Origin: an uncultured Microbacteriaceae bacterium
GTDB lineage: Bacteria; Actinomycetota; Actinomycetes; Actinomycetales; Microbacteriaceae
Length of the DNA stretch: 64,000 nucleotides
Direction: 5' to 3'
Assembly (NCBI GenBank): GCA_937124545.1
Contig: CAKZKU010000155.1
Coordinates: forward strand, 1-64,000
Below the pieces are notes generated by a model that saw only the letters and a list, made by a program, of their open reading frames with translations, was not told where the DNA came from and ran no database searches. Shown in pieces: positions 42,879-52,653 of the stretch. A program made the translations under genes and the position numbers. Position 1 is the stretch's first letter. Every line of letters starts with the position of its first letter.

Positions 42879-43933
42879 TTCTCACGCTCCCAGAAACTTG
42901 GCCCCACCGGTTCGGTGAAGTCGCTTTGTGCTACTAGGTATCCTTCCGCATCAATGGTGATAGGAAGCTGTGGAAGCGGCCTTGCGGCGGGGCCGAAGAT
43001 CACTTCACACTCGTTGGCGACATCAAATTCTGACTGGTGGCAGGGGCACAGCAGGTGGTGTGTTTGCTGCTCGTACAAAGCGACCGGACATCCCACGTGG
43101 GTGCAGATCTTCGAATACGCCACAATTCCTTGATAAGACCAGGATGCACGCTCCGGACGCTCGTTGAGCTCGTCTTCGGGAAGACGCATCAGCAGAACAG
43201 CTGCTTTCGCCTTCTCCTCCAGGCGGTGCTTCTCAAGCTCCATGAGGCCCTCGGGAACGACGTGGAACGCCGACCCGATGGTGACCTCCGATGCCTTGAT
43301 GGGGATTCCTGAGGGGTCCTGAGCCAAACGCACACCCTCCGCCCAGAGGGTCTGCTTCATCAACTTCACCGGGTCTTTAGCCGGCGCTAGGTCACGGAAC
43401 AAAACGACGGCGGGAACCGGGGTAGCAATCAAAGCGCCGAGCAGTGTGTTGCGCACCAGCGAGCGCCTGGTGAAGCCAGACTCCTTGTTGGCCTGAGAAA
43501 ACATTTCCACCGCGGTTTGCCGGGTCTCCTCGTCGCCTCTGGTGGGGTGACGTTCTTCCACGAGCTCGTGTCCGTGCATCAGGGATTTCGCCCAATTCAC
43601 GGCGCCAATACCCACGCCAAGAAGCCCGATAGCTGCTCCGAGCCCCACGAACATGTTGTTAAGGCGCACGGACTGCATGTCGCCCGGGATGATCGGGAAC
43701 ACCACATACGAAACAGCGGCAATGAGCGAACCGGCAATCGACAGTGTGAAGAACAGAGAAATGCGGCGCTCCGCTTTTTTCTCTTCCTTCGGGTCAAGAT
43801 CCGTGATGCGCTGGTGTTCGGGCTCTAACCCGGGGTTCTGAACGGCGTTCGAGCGGAGGATAGCGGTGCCGGGATCGTTGTCTTCGGGCTGGTCGCTGGC
43901 GACAACGTCCGTGCTGGGAGGCTTCTGGGCCAT
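42875..43933 (-). CDS. qcrA: Cytochrome bc1 complex Rieske iron-sulfur subunit
   Basis: The 352-residue protein has three N-terminal membrane helices (about 60-200), as in actinobacterial QcrA. The C-terminal Rieske domain carries the 2Fe-2S ligands in CTHVGC and CPCHQSEF. It carries electrons from menaquinol to the diheme cytochrome c. The RRSLVRNT segment before the third helix is the Tat-type signal seen in this family. The gene lies between qcrC and qcrB. Confidence 0.95.
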   Translation of the reverse strand: MAQKPPSTDVVASDQPEDNDPGTAILRSNAVQNPGLEPEHQRITDLDPKEEKKAERRISLFFTLSIAGSLIAAVSYVVFPIIPGDMQSVRLNNMFVGLGAAIGLLGVGIGAVNWAKSLMHGHELVEERHPTRGDEETRQTAVEMFSQANKESGFTRRSLVRNTLLGALIATPVPAVVLFRDLAPAKDPVKLMKQTLWAEGVRLAQDPSGIPIKASEVTIGSAFHVVPEGLMELEKHRLEEKAKAAVLLMRLPEDELNERPERASWSYQGIVAYSKICTHVGCPVALYEQQTHHLLCPCHQSEFDVANECEVIFGPAARPLPQLPITIDAEGYLVAQSDFTEPVGPSFWEREK

Positions 43934-43953
43934 CGTAATGAAGTCCTTTCGAC

Positions 43954-44748
43954 CTAGTTCGAGCGGGCAGTGAGCCAGATGGCAACAGCGATCAATCCAC
44001 CCAAGCCAATTAGCCAGATGAACAGACCCTCCGAAACGGGGCCCAAACTGCCCAGCGAGAAGCCTCCGACGGAGGGGTTCTCATCCATGTACTTGAGGTA
44101 GCTGATGACATCGTTCTTTTCCTCAGGGGAGAGGTTCATGTCGTTGAACACCGGCATGTTTTGGGGGCCGGTGACCATGGCGCCGTAAATGTTGATGGGC
44201 TGCAGGTCGCGCAGGTGGGGCGCATACTTGCCCTCGGTCAGAGCGCCACCCGCTCCCGCAACGTTGTGACACATCGCACAGTTGATGCGGAAAAGCTCGG
44301 CTCCGTTGGCCACATCGCCCTGGGCGTCGTAATACTGGGGGTCCGGGTAGCCCGGTCCCGGGGCCAGCGAGGCCACCCAGGCCGCCATTGCGTCGGTCTG
44401 TGGCTGGGTGAACTGAACAGGCTTCACCGCAGCCTGAGGACCTGAGGCCGCCATAGGCATGCGTCCAGTGCTCACCTGGAAGTCAACGGATAGCGCTCCA
44501 ACACCGATTACTGACGGCCCTGCTTCGCTGCCTTCACCACTCATCCCGTGACAGCTCGCACAGTTGGCCATGAAGAGCTTCTCGCCCTCTTCGACCAGCG
44601 CTTCGGCGGCCAGGGGAGTGGTCTCGGCGTGGGCGATTCCTGCGCTGGTGGCCGCGTAGGCGCCTCCCGTGGCAAAAAGACCAATCACCAGCAACAACGC
44701 ACCAAACAGAGGGTGGCGACGACCGGAACGACGAGCGGACTGAGTCAT
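43954..44748 (-). CDS. qcrC: Diheme cytochrome c subunit of the bc1 complex
   Basis: The 264-residue protein has an N-terminal signal anchor, two CxxCH heme sites (CASCHGMSGEG and CAMCHNVAGAGG) with distal Met in QNMPVF-type loops, and a C-terminal membrane helix at about 235-258. This fused diheme cytochrome replaces soluble cytochrome c in the actinobacterial bc1-aa3 supercomplex. ATG at 44748. Confidence 0.95.
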   Translation of the reverse strand: MTQSARRSGRRHPLFGALLLVIGLFATGGAYAATSAGIAHAETTPLAAEALVEEGEKLFMANCASCHGMSGEGSEAGPSVIGVGALSVDFQVSTGRMPMAASGPQAAVKPVQFTQPQTDAMAAWVASLAPGPGYPDPQYYDAQGDVANGAELFRINCAMCHNVAGAGGALTEGKYAPHLRDLQPINIYGAMVTGPQNMPVFNDMNLSPEEKNDVISYLKYMDENPSVGGFSLGSLGPVSEGLFIWLIGLGGLIAVAIWLTARSN

Positions 44749-44769
44749 GGGTGTGTGCTTATCCTTTGC

Positions 44770-45399
44770 CTATTGGAGTACGTAGATGACGAGGAACAGA
44801 CCAATCCACACCACGTCAACGAAGTGCCAGTAGTACGACACGACAATCGCACTGGTCGCCTCGCGGTGTGTAAATGTTTTGACGGCGTATGCACGGCCGA
44901 TTACCAGCAAGAAAGCAATCAAACCGCCGGTTACGTGGAGCCCGTGGAAACCGGTAGTCAGGTAGAACGCTGAGCCGTAGGCATCAGAGGCGAGAGTGAC
45001 GCCCTCGGAAACCAGAACGGCGTACTCGTATACCTGGCCGCCAATGAAAATGGCGCCCATGACGTAGGTCAGGAAGAACCACTCGATCATGCCCCACTGA
45101 GTCGGCTTCCAGCCCGTGGCGCGCGGTTGCAGCCTCTCCGCAGCAAAGACACCGAACTGGGCGGTCACAGACGAGAGAACCAAGATGGTGGTGTTGACGG
45201 CGGCGAAGGGGATATCCAGCAAACCGGTGTTGAACTCCCAGAGCTCAGGGGAGGTCGAGCGCAGCGTGAAGTAAATGGCGAAGAGCCCAGCGAAGAACAT
45301 GACTTCGCTGCCGAGCCAGACAATCGTGCCGACCGCCACAGTGTTGGGGCGATTGACCGTGGGCACGGATAAACCTTGGGAAAGAGATGCGCTACTCAC
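44770..45399 (-). CDS. ctaE: Cytochrome c oxidase subunit III
   Basis: The 209-residue, five-helix protein has [48 protein letters not shown] and [18 protein letters not shown], all typical of CtaE. It begins the ctaE-qcrC-qcrA-qcrB transcript, the standard actinobacterial order. GTG at 45399 is chosen because the family begins a few residues before the first helix. CATAAT ends six bases before it, suggesting leaderless translation. Divergent from trpD, as in M. tuberculosis. Confidence 0.93.
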   Translation of the reverse strand: MSSASLSQGLSVPTVNRPNTVAVGTIVWLGSEVMFFAGLFAIYFTLRSTSPELWEFNTGLLDIPFAAVNTTILVLSSVTAQFGVFAAERLQPRATGWKPTQWGMIEWFFLTYVMGAIFIGGQVYEYAVLVSEGVTLASDAYGSAFYLTTGFHGLHVTGGLIAFLLVIGRAYAVKTFTHREATSAIVVSYYWHFVDVVWIGLFLVIYVLQ

Positions 45400-45405
45400 C
45401 CCTCT

Positions 45406-45411
45406 ATTATG
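45406..45411 (-). promoter_or_regulatory. Candidate -10 for ctaE, leaderless
   Basis: CATAAT on the minus strand ends six bases before the ctaE GTG. The GAGGGG that follows directly touches the start codon and is too close to act as a normal ribosome site, so a leaderless transcript is likely. Confidence 0.45.
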
Positions 45412-45475
45412 CCTGAAGCGCACCTGGGGCTTTGCTCCACGACATGCTGAGAATTCGCCCCATATCATGGTGACC

Positions 45476-46537
45476 ATGTCGTCATCCTTCTCGTGGCCCA
45501 AGACCCTCACGTCGGTGATCGAGGGCCACGACCTCACCGTCGATGAAGCGCGTGAGGCGATGCTCGAGGTAATGGCCGGAACTACGACCGATGCCCAACT
45601 GGGAGCGTTTCTTGTCGCTCTGCGCGCCAAAGGTGAGACCGTTGACGAAATTGCGGGGTTCCGCGAAGCGGTGCTGGAGAACGCTGTCGGTCTAGACCTG
45701 CCTTCGCTGGTTCTTGACATTGTGGGAACCGGGGGAGACCCGTTCGGTGCGGTCGTGAATGTTTCCTCGATCGCTTCGATCGTGGCTTCTGCTGCCGGGG
45801 TTCCTGTCGTCAAGCATGGGAACAGGGCTGCTAGCTCAGCTTCGGGCGCCAGCGACGTCTTGACAGCGCTCGGAGTCAACCTCGAGGGGGACCCGTCAGC
45901 AGTCACACGCGTCTTTGAGGAGGTGGGACTCACTTTCGTGTTTGCGGCGCACTTTCACCCCGGATTCCGCCACGCAGCCGCCGCACGCAAGGAGCTCGGC
46001 ATTCCCACGGTGTTCAATATTCTGGGCCCGCTGTGCAACCCAGCGAGGCCAGAAGCTTCGGCTGTGGGCGTGAGTGATGCCACACGCCTCCATCAGGTCG
46101 CGGGAGTCTTCCAAACCCGAGGAGCAACAGCACTCGTCTATCGGGGCGAGGATGGAATCGACAAGATGACGACCACTGGGGCCTCACTCGTGCTCGAAGT
46201 TTCGTCCGGTCAGATGCGCGAGCACACCGTCAACGCCCAGGATCTGGGTCTGGCGAAGGCAACTCCTCAGGACCTTTTGGGCACGGGTCCCGAACATAAC
46301 GCCGAGCTGGCGCGCGCTGTGCTCGCCGGCGAGCAGGGACCGGTTCGAGACATTGTCGTGCTGAACGCAGCAGCGGGGATGGTGGCCTTCGACCTGGCAC
46401 AAGATCCCTCGGAAGCGACGATGCCGTTGCGCGAACGTCTGCTGACAAAGATTGCACTCGCTGAGGCAACTCTGGATTCTGGTGCCGCCGCTGACAAGCT
46501 CGACGCCTGGTCCGCCGCAACCCACCGATCAGTCTGA
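45476..46537 (+). CDS. trpD: Anthranilate phosphoribosyltransferase
   Basis: The 353-residue enzyme has the PRPP-binding GTGGDP near residue 83, the anthranilate/PRPP region [15 protein letters not shown], and a long C-terminal domain ([12 protein letters not shown]). It makes phosphoribosyl-anthranilate in tryptophan synthesis. Solitary trpD next to ctaE is conserved in actinobacteria. The start is either ATG 45476 or ATG 45467; neither has a clear ribosome site. Confidence 0.92.
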   Translation: MSSSFSWPKTLTSVIEGHDLTVDEAREAMLEVMAGTTTDAQLGAFLVALRAKGETVDEIAGFREAVLENAVGLDLPSLVLDIVGTGGDPFGAVVNVSSIASIVASAAGVPVVKHGNRAASSASGASDVLTALGVNLEGDPSAVTRVFEEVGLTFVFAAHFHPGFRHAAAARKELGIPTVFNILGPLCNPARPEASAVGVSDATRLHQVAGVFQTRGATALVYRGEDGIDKMTTTGASLVLEVSSGQMREHTVNAQDLGLAKATPQDLLGTGPEHNAELARAVLAGEQGPVRDIVVLNAAAGMVAFDLAQDPSEATMPLRERLLTKIALAEATLDSGAAADKLDAWSAATHRSV

Positions 46538-46605
46538 TCGGATCCGGAGCCATTGGGGCAGTGGGCCTAGCGAGACCAAACTGACATAATATAGATTATC
46601 GGATA

Positions 46606-47064
46606 CTACAGAAGTCTTGTGCAGTCCCGAATGAGGGTGGGCAGGTACATAGGTTCATAAGGATCAGTTCCACCTTCAATGTCCTCAGCGCTGAACCAAT
46701 TCCAACCGGTGACATCAACGTGTTCCTCCGCGGTCCAGAAAGTCGACACCGGAGTAAACCGTTGAGTCCTGGCGAAGAAGTATTCGGCATAGCCGCGGTT
46801 GTGATCGGCTTCATCCCATGCAACGGAGAACTCGTACGTCCACACGGGCTCTGGATCAATGTCCACTCGGTGGCCGGTTTCTTCAAAAAGCTCGCGCTGG
46901 GCGGCGGCAAAATGCGTTTCCCCAGGGTCAACACCGCCACCAGGCGTTATCCACCGAGAAAATCGTGACGTGTCGGGAGCCGCCGTGTTGAAAAGCAACA
47001 CCGCACCGTCAGGATCCATGACCACAATGCGGCTGGTGAGACGCAGCCGGTCAGCGGCAACCAC
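46606..47064 (-). CDS. Nudix hydrolase
   Basis: The 152-residue protein has a full Nudix box: GGGVDPGETHFAAAQRELFE continues to EETG, matching Gx5Ex7REUxEExGU. It should hydrolyse a nucleoside-diphosphate derivative; the substrate is unknown. GTG start. It lies six bases after the SDR gene on the same strand, so the two are likely co-transcribed. The 68-base gap to trpD contains an AT-rich dyad (ATAAT-N4-ATTAT at 46586). Confidence 0.85.
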   Translation of the reverse strand: MVAADRLRLTSRIVVMDPDGAVLLFNTAAPDTSRFSRWITPGGGVDPGETHFAAAQRELFEETGHRVDIDPEPVWTYEFSVAWDEADHNRGYAEYFFARTQRFTPVSTFWTAEEHVDVTGWNWFSAEDIEGGTDPYEPMYLPTLIRDCTRLL

Positions 47065-47070
47065 AGTGGA

Positions 47071-47832
47071 TCACTTCACAAATGTTGAAGTATCGCCAAC
47101 CAGGCGTGTGTTGTCCTCAGGGATATCCTCTACGCACGCCAGCGCAACCTCGGCGGCAAACTCTGCCACGTTATAAAGCTTCCCGACTTCTTCTTTGCGT
47201 TGGTCAATCACCCCCGGGTTCGCTCGGTTGAGCAGGGTTGCTGTCACGGTTCCCTCAATCATGTCTCCAGAAACGACGATGAAGCCGATTCCGCGGTCGT
47301 TCATATCCCCGATCATCCCGCGCAGCGCATCCTCGCCCGCTCTCTTCGAGAGGGCTACCGGGACGTACTCCTCCATGGTTTCTGCTTCGCGGATGAAGTG
47401 TGCCTGGTGGCTCGTCACGAATACCACCCGCGAGCCAGGTTCCATCATCGGGAGGACACTGGTCAAAATCCCTACCTGGGCGTCGCGATTGAGTTTCATC
47501 GCGTAGTCCTCGCCCATGTCGGCTTCCATACCGCCCGAGGCGTTCAGTACGAGAATGTCGAGCCCGCCCCATTCCTCGCGGATTCTCGTCACCATCCTCG
47601 CCACGTCCAAGGGATCCGTAAGGTCGGCACCCACCGCCATGGATTTGCGGCCGTTGGCCTCTAGCTGTGCGACGAGCTTCTCTGCTCGCTGCGCCTTGTT
47701 GCGGTAGTTAATCACCACATCGGCTCCCGCACCGGAAAGATACTCCGCTGTCTGGGCGCCGATTCCCCGGGAGGACCCCGTGATGAGTACCCGAGCGCCG
47801 GTCAGTTGATCCGAGGTAAGCGGTGATGTCAT
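47071..47832 (-). CDS. Short-chain dehydrogenase/reductase family protein
   Basis: The 253-residue Rossmann-fold protein has the cofactor motif TGSSRGIG near residue 17 and LNASGG (NAG-type). The active-site region reads YVPVALSKRAGE, so the Tyr stands seven residues before the Lys instead of four (the usual YxxxK). Similar spacing occurs in an actinobacterial SDR subgroup, as I recall it. Function is unassigned; it pairs with the Nudix gene. ATG at 47832. Confidence 0.8.
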   Translation of the reverse strand: MTSPLTSDQLTGARVLITGSSRGIGAQTAEYLSGAGADVVINYRNKAQRAEKLVAQLEANGRKSMAVGADLTDPLDVARMVTRIREEWGGLDILVLNASGGMEADMGEDYAMKLNRDAQVGILTSVLPMMEPGSRVVFVTSHQAHFIREAETMEEYVPVALSKRAGEDALRGMIGDMNDRGIGFIVVSGDMIEGTVTATLLNRANPGVIDQRKEEVGKLYNVAEFAAEVALACVEDIPEDNTRLVGDTSTFVK

Positions 47833-47868
47833 TCAAAAAGCCTACCCAGAACAATCCAAAGGGCTGTT

Positions 47869-47874
47869 TATACT
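47869..47874 (+). promoter_or_regulatory. Candidate -10 for the GDPD gene
   Basis: TATACT lies in the divergent gap between the SDR and GDPD genes, about 27 bases before the GDPD start, which has AAGGGG as ribosome site. No good -35 is visible. Confidence 0.4.
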
Positions 47875-47901
47875 TGCCGAAGCAACCAAAAAGGGGTGGG
47901 T

Positions 47902-48651
47902 GTGTCATTTTTGGAGGGTTCTCCCCCGCGTGTGATTGCCCACCGAGGCTTGGCCCTGGAAGCGGCAGAAAACACACCGAGTGCATTCCAGGCGGCCTTG
48001 GATGCTGGTGCGGACATTTTGGAAACAGACGTCCACCTCAGCAAAGACGGCCAGGTGATCATCGCGCATGACGCTGATTTGGCTCGGGTGGCGGGTCGCG
48101 AAGGATTTGTCGCTGATTTCACGGCTGCGGAGCTTGCCCGCATGGACCTGGGCTTTGGTGAAGGGTTCCCCACCCTGGCGGAGGTGCTCGAGCGTTTCCC
48201 ACAAGCGCGTTTCAATATCGATCTGAAAACACCAGCGGTTATCGACGCATTTGTGGACACGGTGGTCAGCACCGACTCTCGCGAGCGTGTTCTGGTGGCC
48301 TCTTTTGACGAAGCCAGCCGAGCCAACGCCGCGGCACAGATTGGGAATGTCGCCTCCAGTGCAACCAGCTCCCATGTGCTCGCTGGGCGACTGATTAGTG
48401 CTTTCGGTCTCCCCCTGGGGTTGTGGAAGGTGCCGCCAGGAATTGTCGCCCTTCAGGTTCCTCCCACCTATGGCGGGCTCGCCCTCGTTACGCCCCAGCT
48501 CGTGGGCTTAGCGAAACGAAAAGGGCTTGAAGTGCACGTGTGGACTATTAATGAACCCCACCAGATGGAGCGTTTGTGGCGCTTAGGTGTCAGCGGGATC
48601 GTGACCGATCGGGCAGATCTGGCCGTTGAGGTGCGAGAGAGGTTGATCTAG
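47902..48651 (+). CDS. Glycerophosphodiester phosphodiesterase
   Basis: The 249-residue GDPD TIM-barrel protein has the catalytic AHRG (residues ~13-16), AENT, the metal-binding ETDVHLSKDG and AHD, and a C-terminal VWTINEPHQME. It should release glycerol 3-phosphate from glycerophosphodiesters. GTG at 47902 fits AAGGGG spacing; GTG at 47896 is the alternative. It has no signal peptide and so acts in the cytoplasm. It shares CTAG with the convergent lnt stop. Confidence 0.9.
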   Translation: MSFLEGSPPRVIAHRGLALEAAENTPSAFQAALDAGADILETDVHLSKDGQVIIAHDADLARVAGREGFVADFTAAELARMDLGFGEGFPTLAEVLERFPQARFNIDLKTPAVIDAFVDTVVSTDSRERVLVASFDEASRANAAAQIGNVASSATSSHVLAGRLISAFGLPLGLWKVPPGIVALQVPPTYGGLALVTPQLVGLAKRKGLEVHVWTINEPHQMERLWRLGVSGIVTDRADLAVEVRERLI

Positions 48652-50234
48652 GTCCGGGGAGCTGATTCTCTGCGCTGCACTCGACCACGGTGCGACACCA
48701 TCGCCACGACCAGCCCGGACAGGGTGAAACCGATCACAAAGGTCTCGAGGTTTCTGCCAAGAGCTGTTGCTGGGGTGAGGGTGTTCGATAGCGGCACGTC
48801 CTGGATCATGTAACCCTCGGTGTAGACCGGCAACCGGTCCAATGTCTCACCCCGGGGATCCATGATCGCGCTTGTTCCCACAGTCGACACATTCACCACA
48901 CTTCGCCCCGTTTCGATTGCGCGAAGACGGGCGATTGCGAGCTGCTGAACACTCTGGTCTGTTCTGCCAAAGTCTGCATTGTTCGTGGGGGCAAAAATGA
49001 TGTCAGCCCCCTCCCCCATGATCGACCAGAGAATTTCGTCATCCACAATGTCAAAACAGATGGCGATCCCCGCCAGCGCGCCATCTACGGAAAACACAGT
49101 GTCTCGTTCTCCGAAGGAATAGTCCCGAGGAATCATGGAAAATAGGGCGGGGGCTAGCGGGTAGAAAAATTCGCGTTCCGGGAGGTACTCGGCAAAGGGA
49201 ACCGGGTGAATCTTGTCGTACTGATCCCTGGCGACACCTCTGCCCGAGCGCTCATCCCATTCCCACAGCAGCATGCTGTTGTAAGACTCATCACCATCTT
49301 TCGTGATGGCGCCAACCACGAGAGGCGCACCCAGCTCGCGGGACACCTCCGAAACCACCGCTGCCGCGTCGGCGTATCTCAAAGGGTCGATATCCGAAGC
49401 GTTTTCTGGCCAGATAACGACGTCTACGTCTTCGTCATACAGTTCGCGGGTGACCGCATAGTGATCACGCAGGTTGTCCCCCCGGTTGTAGTCCGCGTAC
49501 AGACCAGCATCCGCGTTGCCTTGGACTCCCAGGACACGCAGCGACCCTGTTTCCTGAATCGGCCAGGCGGGCCACACGAGAAGGGCGACAAGCCCGGCAG
49601 CGCTGACCGTAAGGGCAGAATCCGCACTGAGGCGGCGCTCGGTGAAAGCCGCAATCACCCCGGCAACCAACCAGAGGAGCAAAAAGCTGAAACCGCTGGT
49701 TCCTACCCAGGCAATCAATGGAGCTAACGGGCTTTCGGATTGGCTGTGCGCCATTCGGGCCCAGGCGAAACCTCCCCACGGGTAGACGCTGCTGATCGCC
49801 TCTCGCGTCGTCCAGGCGCCGGCGATGAGAGCAGGAACGAGCAGGAGCCTCCCCGGCAACGAAGTCCACTGCGCTGAGGAATAGCGCCAGACCAGCGATA
49901 TGAGGCCCAGGCCTAGTGAGAAGAAAAATACTTGGGCCAGAACAAGCGCAACCCAAGGGATCAACCCTAGGTAGACCGTGAGCCACCAAATATGAATTCC
50001 GTAGAACGAGAAACTTCCGAGTGCTCCCACGAGCAGCGCTTGGGGGAAACTCACCCCTCTCACCGACAGGATCATCAGCCCTGCCCCGATGAGCGCTAGG
50101 GGCCACCAGTCACGATCCGGGAACCCAAGATCCATAACCCAGCCGGCGAGAACCGCCATGGGAAGTGCGAGGGCAAGCGGAACCCGGAAGCGGATGTCCC
50201 GTGGCGAGGGAAGCAGGCTAAGCGGCATAACCAT
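48648..50234 (-). CDS. lnt: Apolipoprotein N-acyltransferase
   Basis: The product of about 528 residues has six to seven membrane helices in the first ~180 residues. A carbon-nitrogen hydrolase domain follows with the catalytic Glu in WPENA, Lys in YDKIHPVPFAEYLP, and Cys in AICFD. Lnt N-acylates the Cys of mature lipoproteins. ATG at 50234 is just after the helY stop; GTG 50249 would overlap helY. Lipoprotein substrates such as CtaC and the small lipoprotein near 60.5 kb are encoded in the window. Confidence 0.87.
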   Translation of the reverse strand: MVMPLSLLPSPRDIRFRVPLALALPMAVLAGWVMDLGFPDRDWWPLALIGAGLMILSVRGVSFPQALLVGALGSFSFYGIHIWWLTVYLGLIPWVALVLAQVFFFSLGLGLISLVWRYSSAQWTSLPGRLLLVPALIAGAWTTREAISSVYPWGGFAWARMAHSQSESPLAPLIAWVGTSGFSFLLLWLVAGVIAAFTERRLSADSALTVSAAGLVALLVWPAWPIQETGSLRVLGVQGNADAGLYADYNRGDNLRDHYAVTRELYDEDVDVVIWPENASDIDPLRYADAAAVVSEVSRELGAPLVVGAITKDGDESYNSMLLWEWDERSGRGVARDQYDKIHPVPFAEYLPEREFFYPLAPALFSMIPRDYSFGERDTVFSVDGALAGIAICFDIVDDEILWSIMGEGADIIFAPTNNADFGRTDQSVQQLAIARLRAIETGRSVVNVSTVGTSAIMDPRGETLDRLPVYTEGYMIQDVPLSNTLTPATALGRNLETFVIGFTLSGLVVAMVSHRGRVQRRESAPRT

Positions 50235-50238
50235 TGGT

Positions 50239-52653
50239 TTAGGCCACACTGCTCATGGCGACAACACCGCGGAAGACTCGCGCTCGAGCATCGAGTGCGG
50301 CCTCGTGGATGGGGCCAACCCCCACAGTGATGATCTGGTCCAAAACATCGATGATTTGCTTGCACCAGCGCACAAAGTCCCCCGCCTGAACATCGTGGCC
50401 ATCGAGAACGGATTCCAGCCGCCGCCCGGATGCCCAGCGATACACCGCAAGCGAGAGGTGCGCGGCAAGGTCGCTGGAGCCCGCCACCTGGTGCTCGGCT
50501 TCGATGCGCCGCAACTTCTCGTGCAGCGAGATTGTGGCCCGCAATGCGTTGGGGAATTCTCCGCCGGGCATGTCGTGCGGGTGCAGAGGGGCATCATCTC
50601 GGCGCGGCTCGTACACAACGGCAGCCACCATTGCCGCCAGGGAGGGCGCGTCGAGGTCATTCCACACCTGGCGCCTCAAACATTCGGCAACCAAGAGGTC
50701 ACGCTCTCCATAGATCCGGCGCAGCGTTTCGCCATGAATCGTGGGTTCCGCCTCGTCACCCTCGCCGCGCAGGTAGCCGGCGTCGTGCAAAACCGCCATA
50801 ACTCGTTCGAAAACGACCGGGATGGCGCCGGTGCGCTTGCGAATCTGTCGGCGGACTTTGTCGGTCTCCCTCTCGAGCTTCCACCAACGATTCGCCCACC
50901 GTGCGTGAGATTCGCGATCATCACACCGGTGGCACGGGTGTGTTTTCATCACCGTCCTCAGCTGCTCAAGCTCTTCCGCTCGGGCGTCTTGGTGTCGCCG
51001 ACCGCGGGAGCGTTGCCCTCCTTCACGCTCTTTGTCACTCAATTCCCTCCGCAACGCCGCATAGTCCTCGAAGTCTCCAAGATGGCATTGAAAAGCCTTC
51101 TTGTAGCCCTCCAGAGATTCCTCGTTTTTTCGTACACTCCGGGCGAGTTCAACGACGTGTCGGTCGGCCTGAAATTGCGCGAACGATGATTCGAGGATGC
51201 TCCGGGTGCGCTCGACCCCGAACATGGCGATCAGGTTTACCGCCATGTTGTACGTCGGAGCAAAACTTGATTTCAACGGGTAGGAACGTCGGGAAGCCAG
51301 TGCGGCAACAGCCTCCGGGATAATTCCTGGCTGCCAAATCACCACAGAGTGACCTTCATGATCAATACCGCGCCGGCCGGCCCGGCCAGTGAGTTGGGTG
51401 TACTCCCCCGCCGTGATCGGCACCCGTGATTCCCCGTTGAACTTGTCGAGCTTCTCCAACACAACCGTTCGCGCCGGCATATTTATGCCAAGCGCCAGCG
51501 TCTCGGTAGCAAACACCACTTTCAGGAGTTTTCGTCGAAACAACTCCTCCACAACCTCTTTGAACATTGGCAACATGCCCGCGTGATGGGCCGCCACGCC
51601 GCGCAGCAGCCCATCCACCCACTCGTGGTAGCCCAACACGGCACGGTCGTCATCGTCGAGCCGGTCGCAACGCTCCTCCACCAAATCAAGGATGTCCTCG
51701 CGCTCGTGCTCTTCGGTGAGGCTGACCCCGCGCCGGAGCACTTGGTCAACCGCTTGGTCACAGCCTTTTCGGGAAAAGATGAAAAAAATCGCGGGGAGAA
51801 GGTGTTCATCGCCCAATTGCTCGACGACATCGGAGCGATAAACCTTGTGGCGTTTATCCTCGTAGCGTTGGTAACGCGGGGCACCGCGTCCACGGGTGCG
51901 GTGCCCACTCCCACGACCGAGCATCTGTGCGGTTTGCACCACTTCGGGGTTCACTGCGGTATCTCCGTTGGAAGAGGCAAAGAGCGGCAGGAACTTATGC
52001 GAGAACATCATGTGCTGGTGAAGCGGAACCGGTCGTTCTTCGCTCACGATGACATCGGTATGGCCGCGGACCGTGTGCAACCAATCTCCAAACTCTTCCG
52101 CGTTGGAGACCGTCGCGCTCAGCGAAATAACTTGGACACTGGAGGGTAAGTGGATGATGACTTCTTCCCAGACGGCGCCGCGGAAACGGTCCGCAAGGTA
52201 GTGCACTTCATCCATCACCACGTAGCTCAGGTTTTCCAAAAGCTCACTGTCGGCGTACAGCATGTTTCGTAGGACTTCTGTGGTCATGATGACCACCTGT
52301 GCTCGAGCATTGATGCTCGTGTCGCCGGTGAGCAGGCCGACCCGGTCTGCACCGTAGGTGTTGACAAGTTCCTGAAACTTTTGGTTTGACAGAGCCTTCA
52401 TCGGCGTCGTGTAAAAAACTTTCACATCCGGCTGGGCCATCGCGACGTGAATGGCAAATTCGGCGACGATAGTTTTCCCAGCTCCTGTGGGTGCCGCAAC
52501 CAGGACTCCCCGTCCGGCTTCGACCGATTCACAGGCTTGAATTTGGAAGGGGTCTAAGTCGAAAGCTTGAATCTCTCGGAACTTCGTAAGAAGGGGGTTT
52601 TTGGTTCGGGCTCGGGCGGTCTGATACCGCTCAGCCGGGGATACGTCGGTCAC
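50239..52653 (-). CDS. helY: Ski2/Mtr4-like RNA helicase HelY
   Basis: The 804-residue DExH helicase has Walker A APTGAGKT near residue 56, MDEVHYLADRFRG (DEVH), SATVSNAEEF and TGRAGRRGID (motif VI). A Ski2-type C-terminal helical domain follows. It lies downstream of tatC, with a four-base overlap at the start, in the conserved pafB-pafC-tatA-tatC-helY order. Its cellular RNA or DNA target is not known. Confidence 0.92.
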   Translation of the reverse strand: MTDVSPAERYQTARARTKNPLLTKFREIQAFDLDPFQIQACESVEAGRGVLVAAPTGAGKTIVAEFAIHVAMAQPDVKVFYTTPMKALSNQKFQELVNTYGADRVGLLTGDTSINARAQVVIMTTEVLRNMLYADSELLENLSYVVMDEVHYLADRFRGAVWEEVIIHLPSSVQVISLSATVSNAEEFGDWLHTVRGHTDVIVSEERPVPLHQHMMFSHKFLPLFASSNGDTAVNPEVVQTAQMLGRGSGHRTRGRGAPRYQRYEDKRHKVYRSDVVEQLGDEHLLPAIFFIFSRKGCDQAVDQVLRRGVSLTEEHEREDILDLVEERCDRLDDDDRAVLGYHEWVDGLLRGVAAHHAGMLPMFKEVVEELFRRKLLKVVFATETLALGINMPARTVVLEKLDKFNGESRVPITAGEYTQLTGRAGRRGIDHEGHSVVIWQPGIIPEAVAALASRRSYPLKSSFAPTYNMAVNLIAMFGVERTRSILESSFAQFQADRHVVELARSVRKNEESLEGYKKAFQCHLGDFEDYAALRRELSDKEREGGQRSRGRRHQDARAEELEQLRTVMKTHPCHRCDDRESHARWANRWWKLERETDKVRRQIRKRTGAIPVVFERVMAVLHDAGYLRGEGDEAEPTIHGETLRRIYGERDLLVAECLRRQVWNDLDAPSLAAMVAAVVYEPRRDDAPLHPHDMPGGEFPNALRATISLHEKLRRIEAEHQVAGSSDLAAHLSLAVYRWASGRRLESVLDGHDVQAGDFVRWCKQIIDVLDQIITVGVGPIHEAALDARARVFRGVVAMSSVA

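Noticed and set aside
41274-43133. A 619-codon open frame on the plus strand antisense to qcrB-qcrA
   Set aside because: It is His/Asp/Gly-rich reverse reading of two unmistakable respiratory genes and has no domain features; long antisense frames are expected in high-GC DNA.
50089-51189. A 366-codon plus-strand frame over lnt/helY
   Set aside because: Antisense shadow; the minus strand encodes clear Lnt and helicase motifs.
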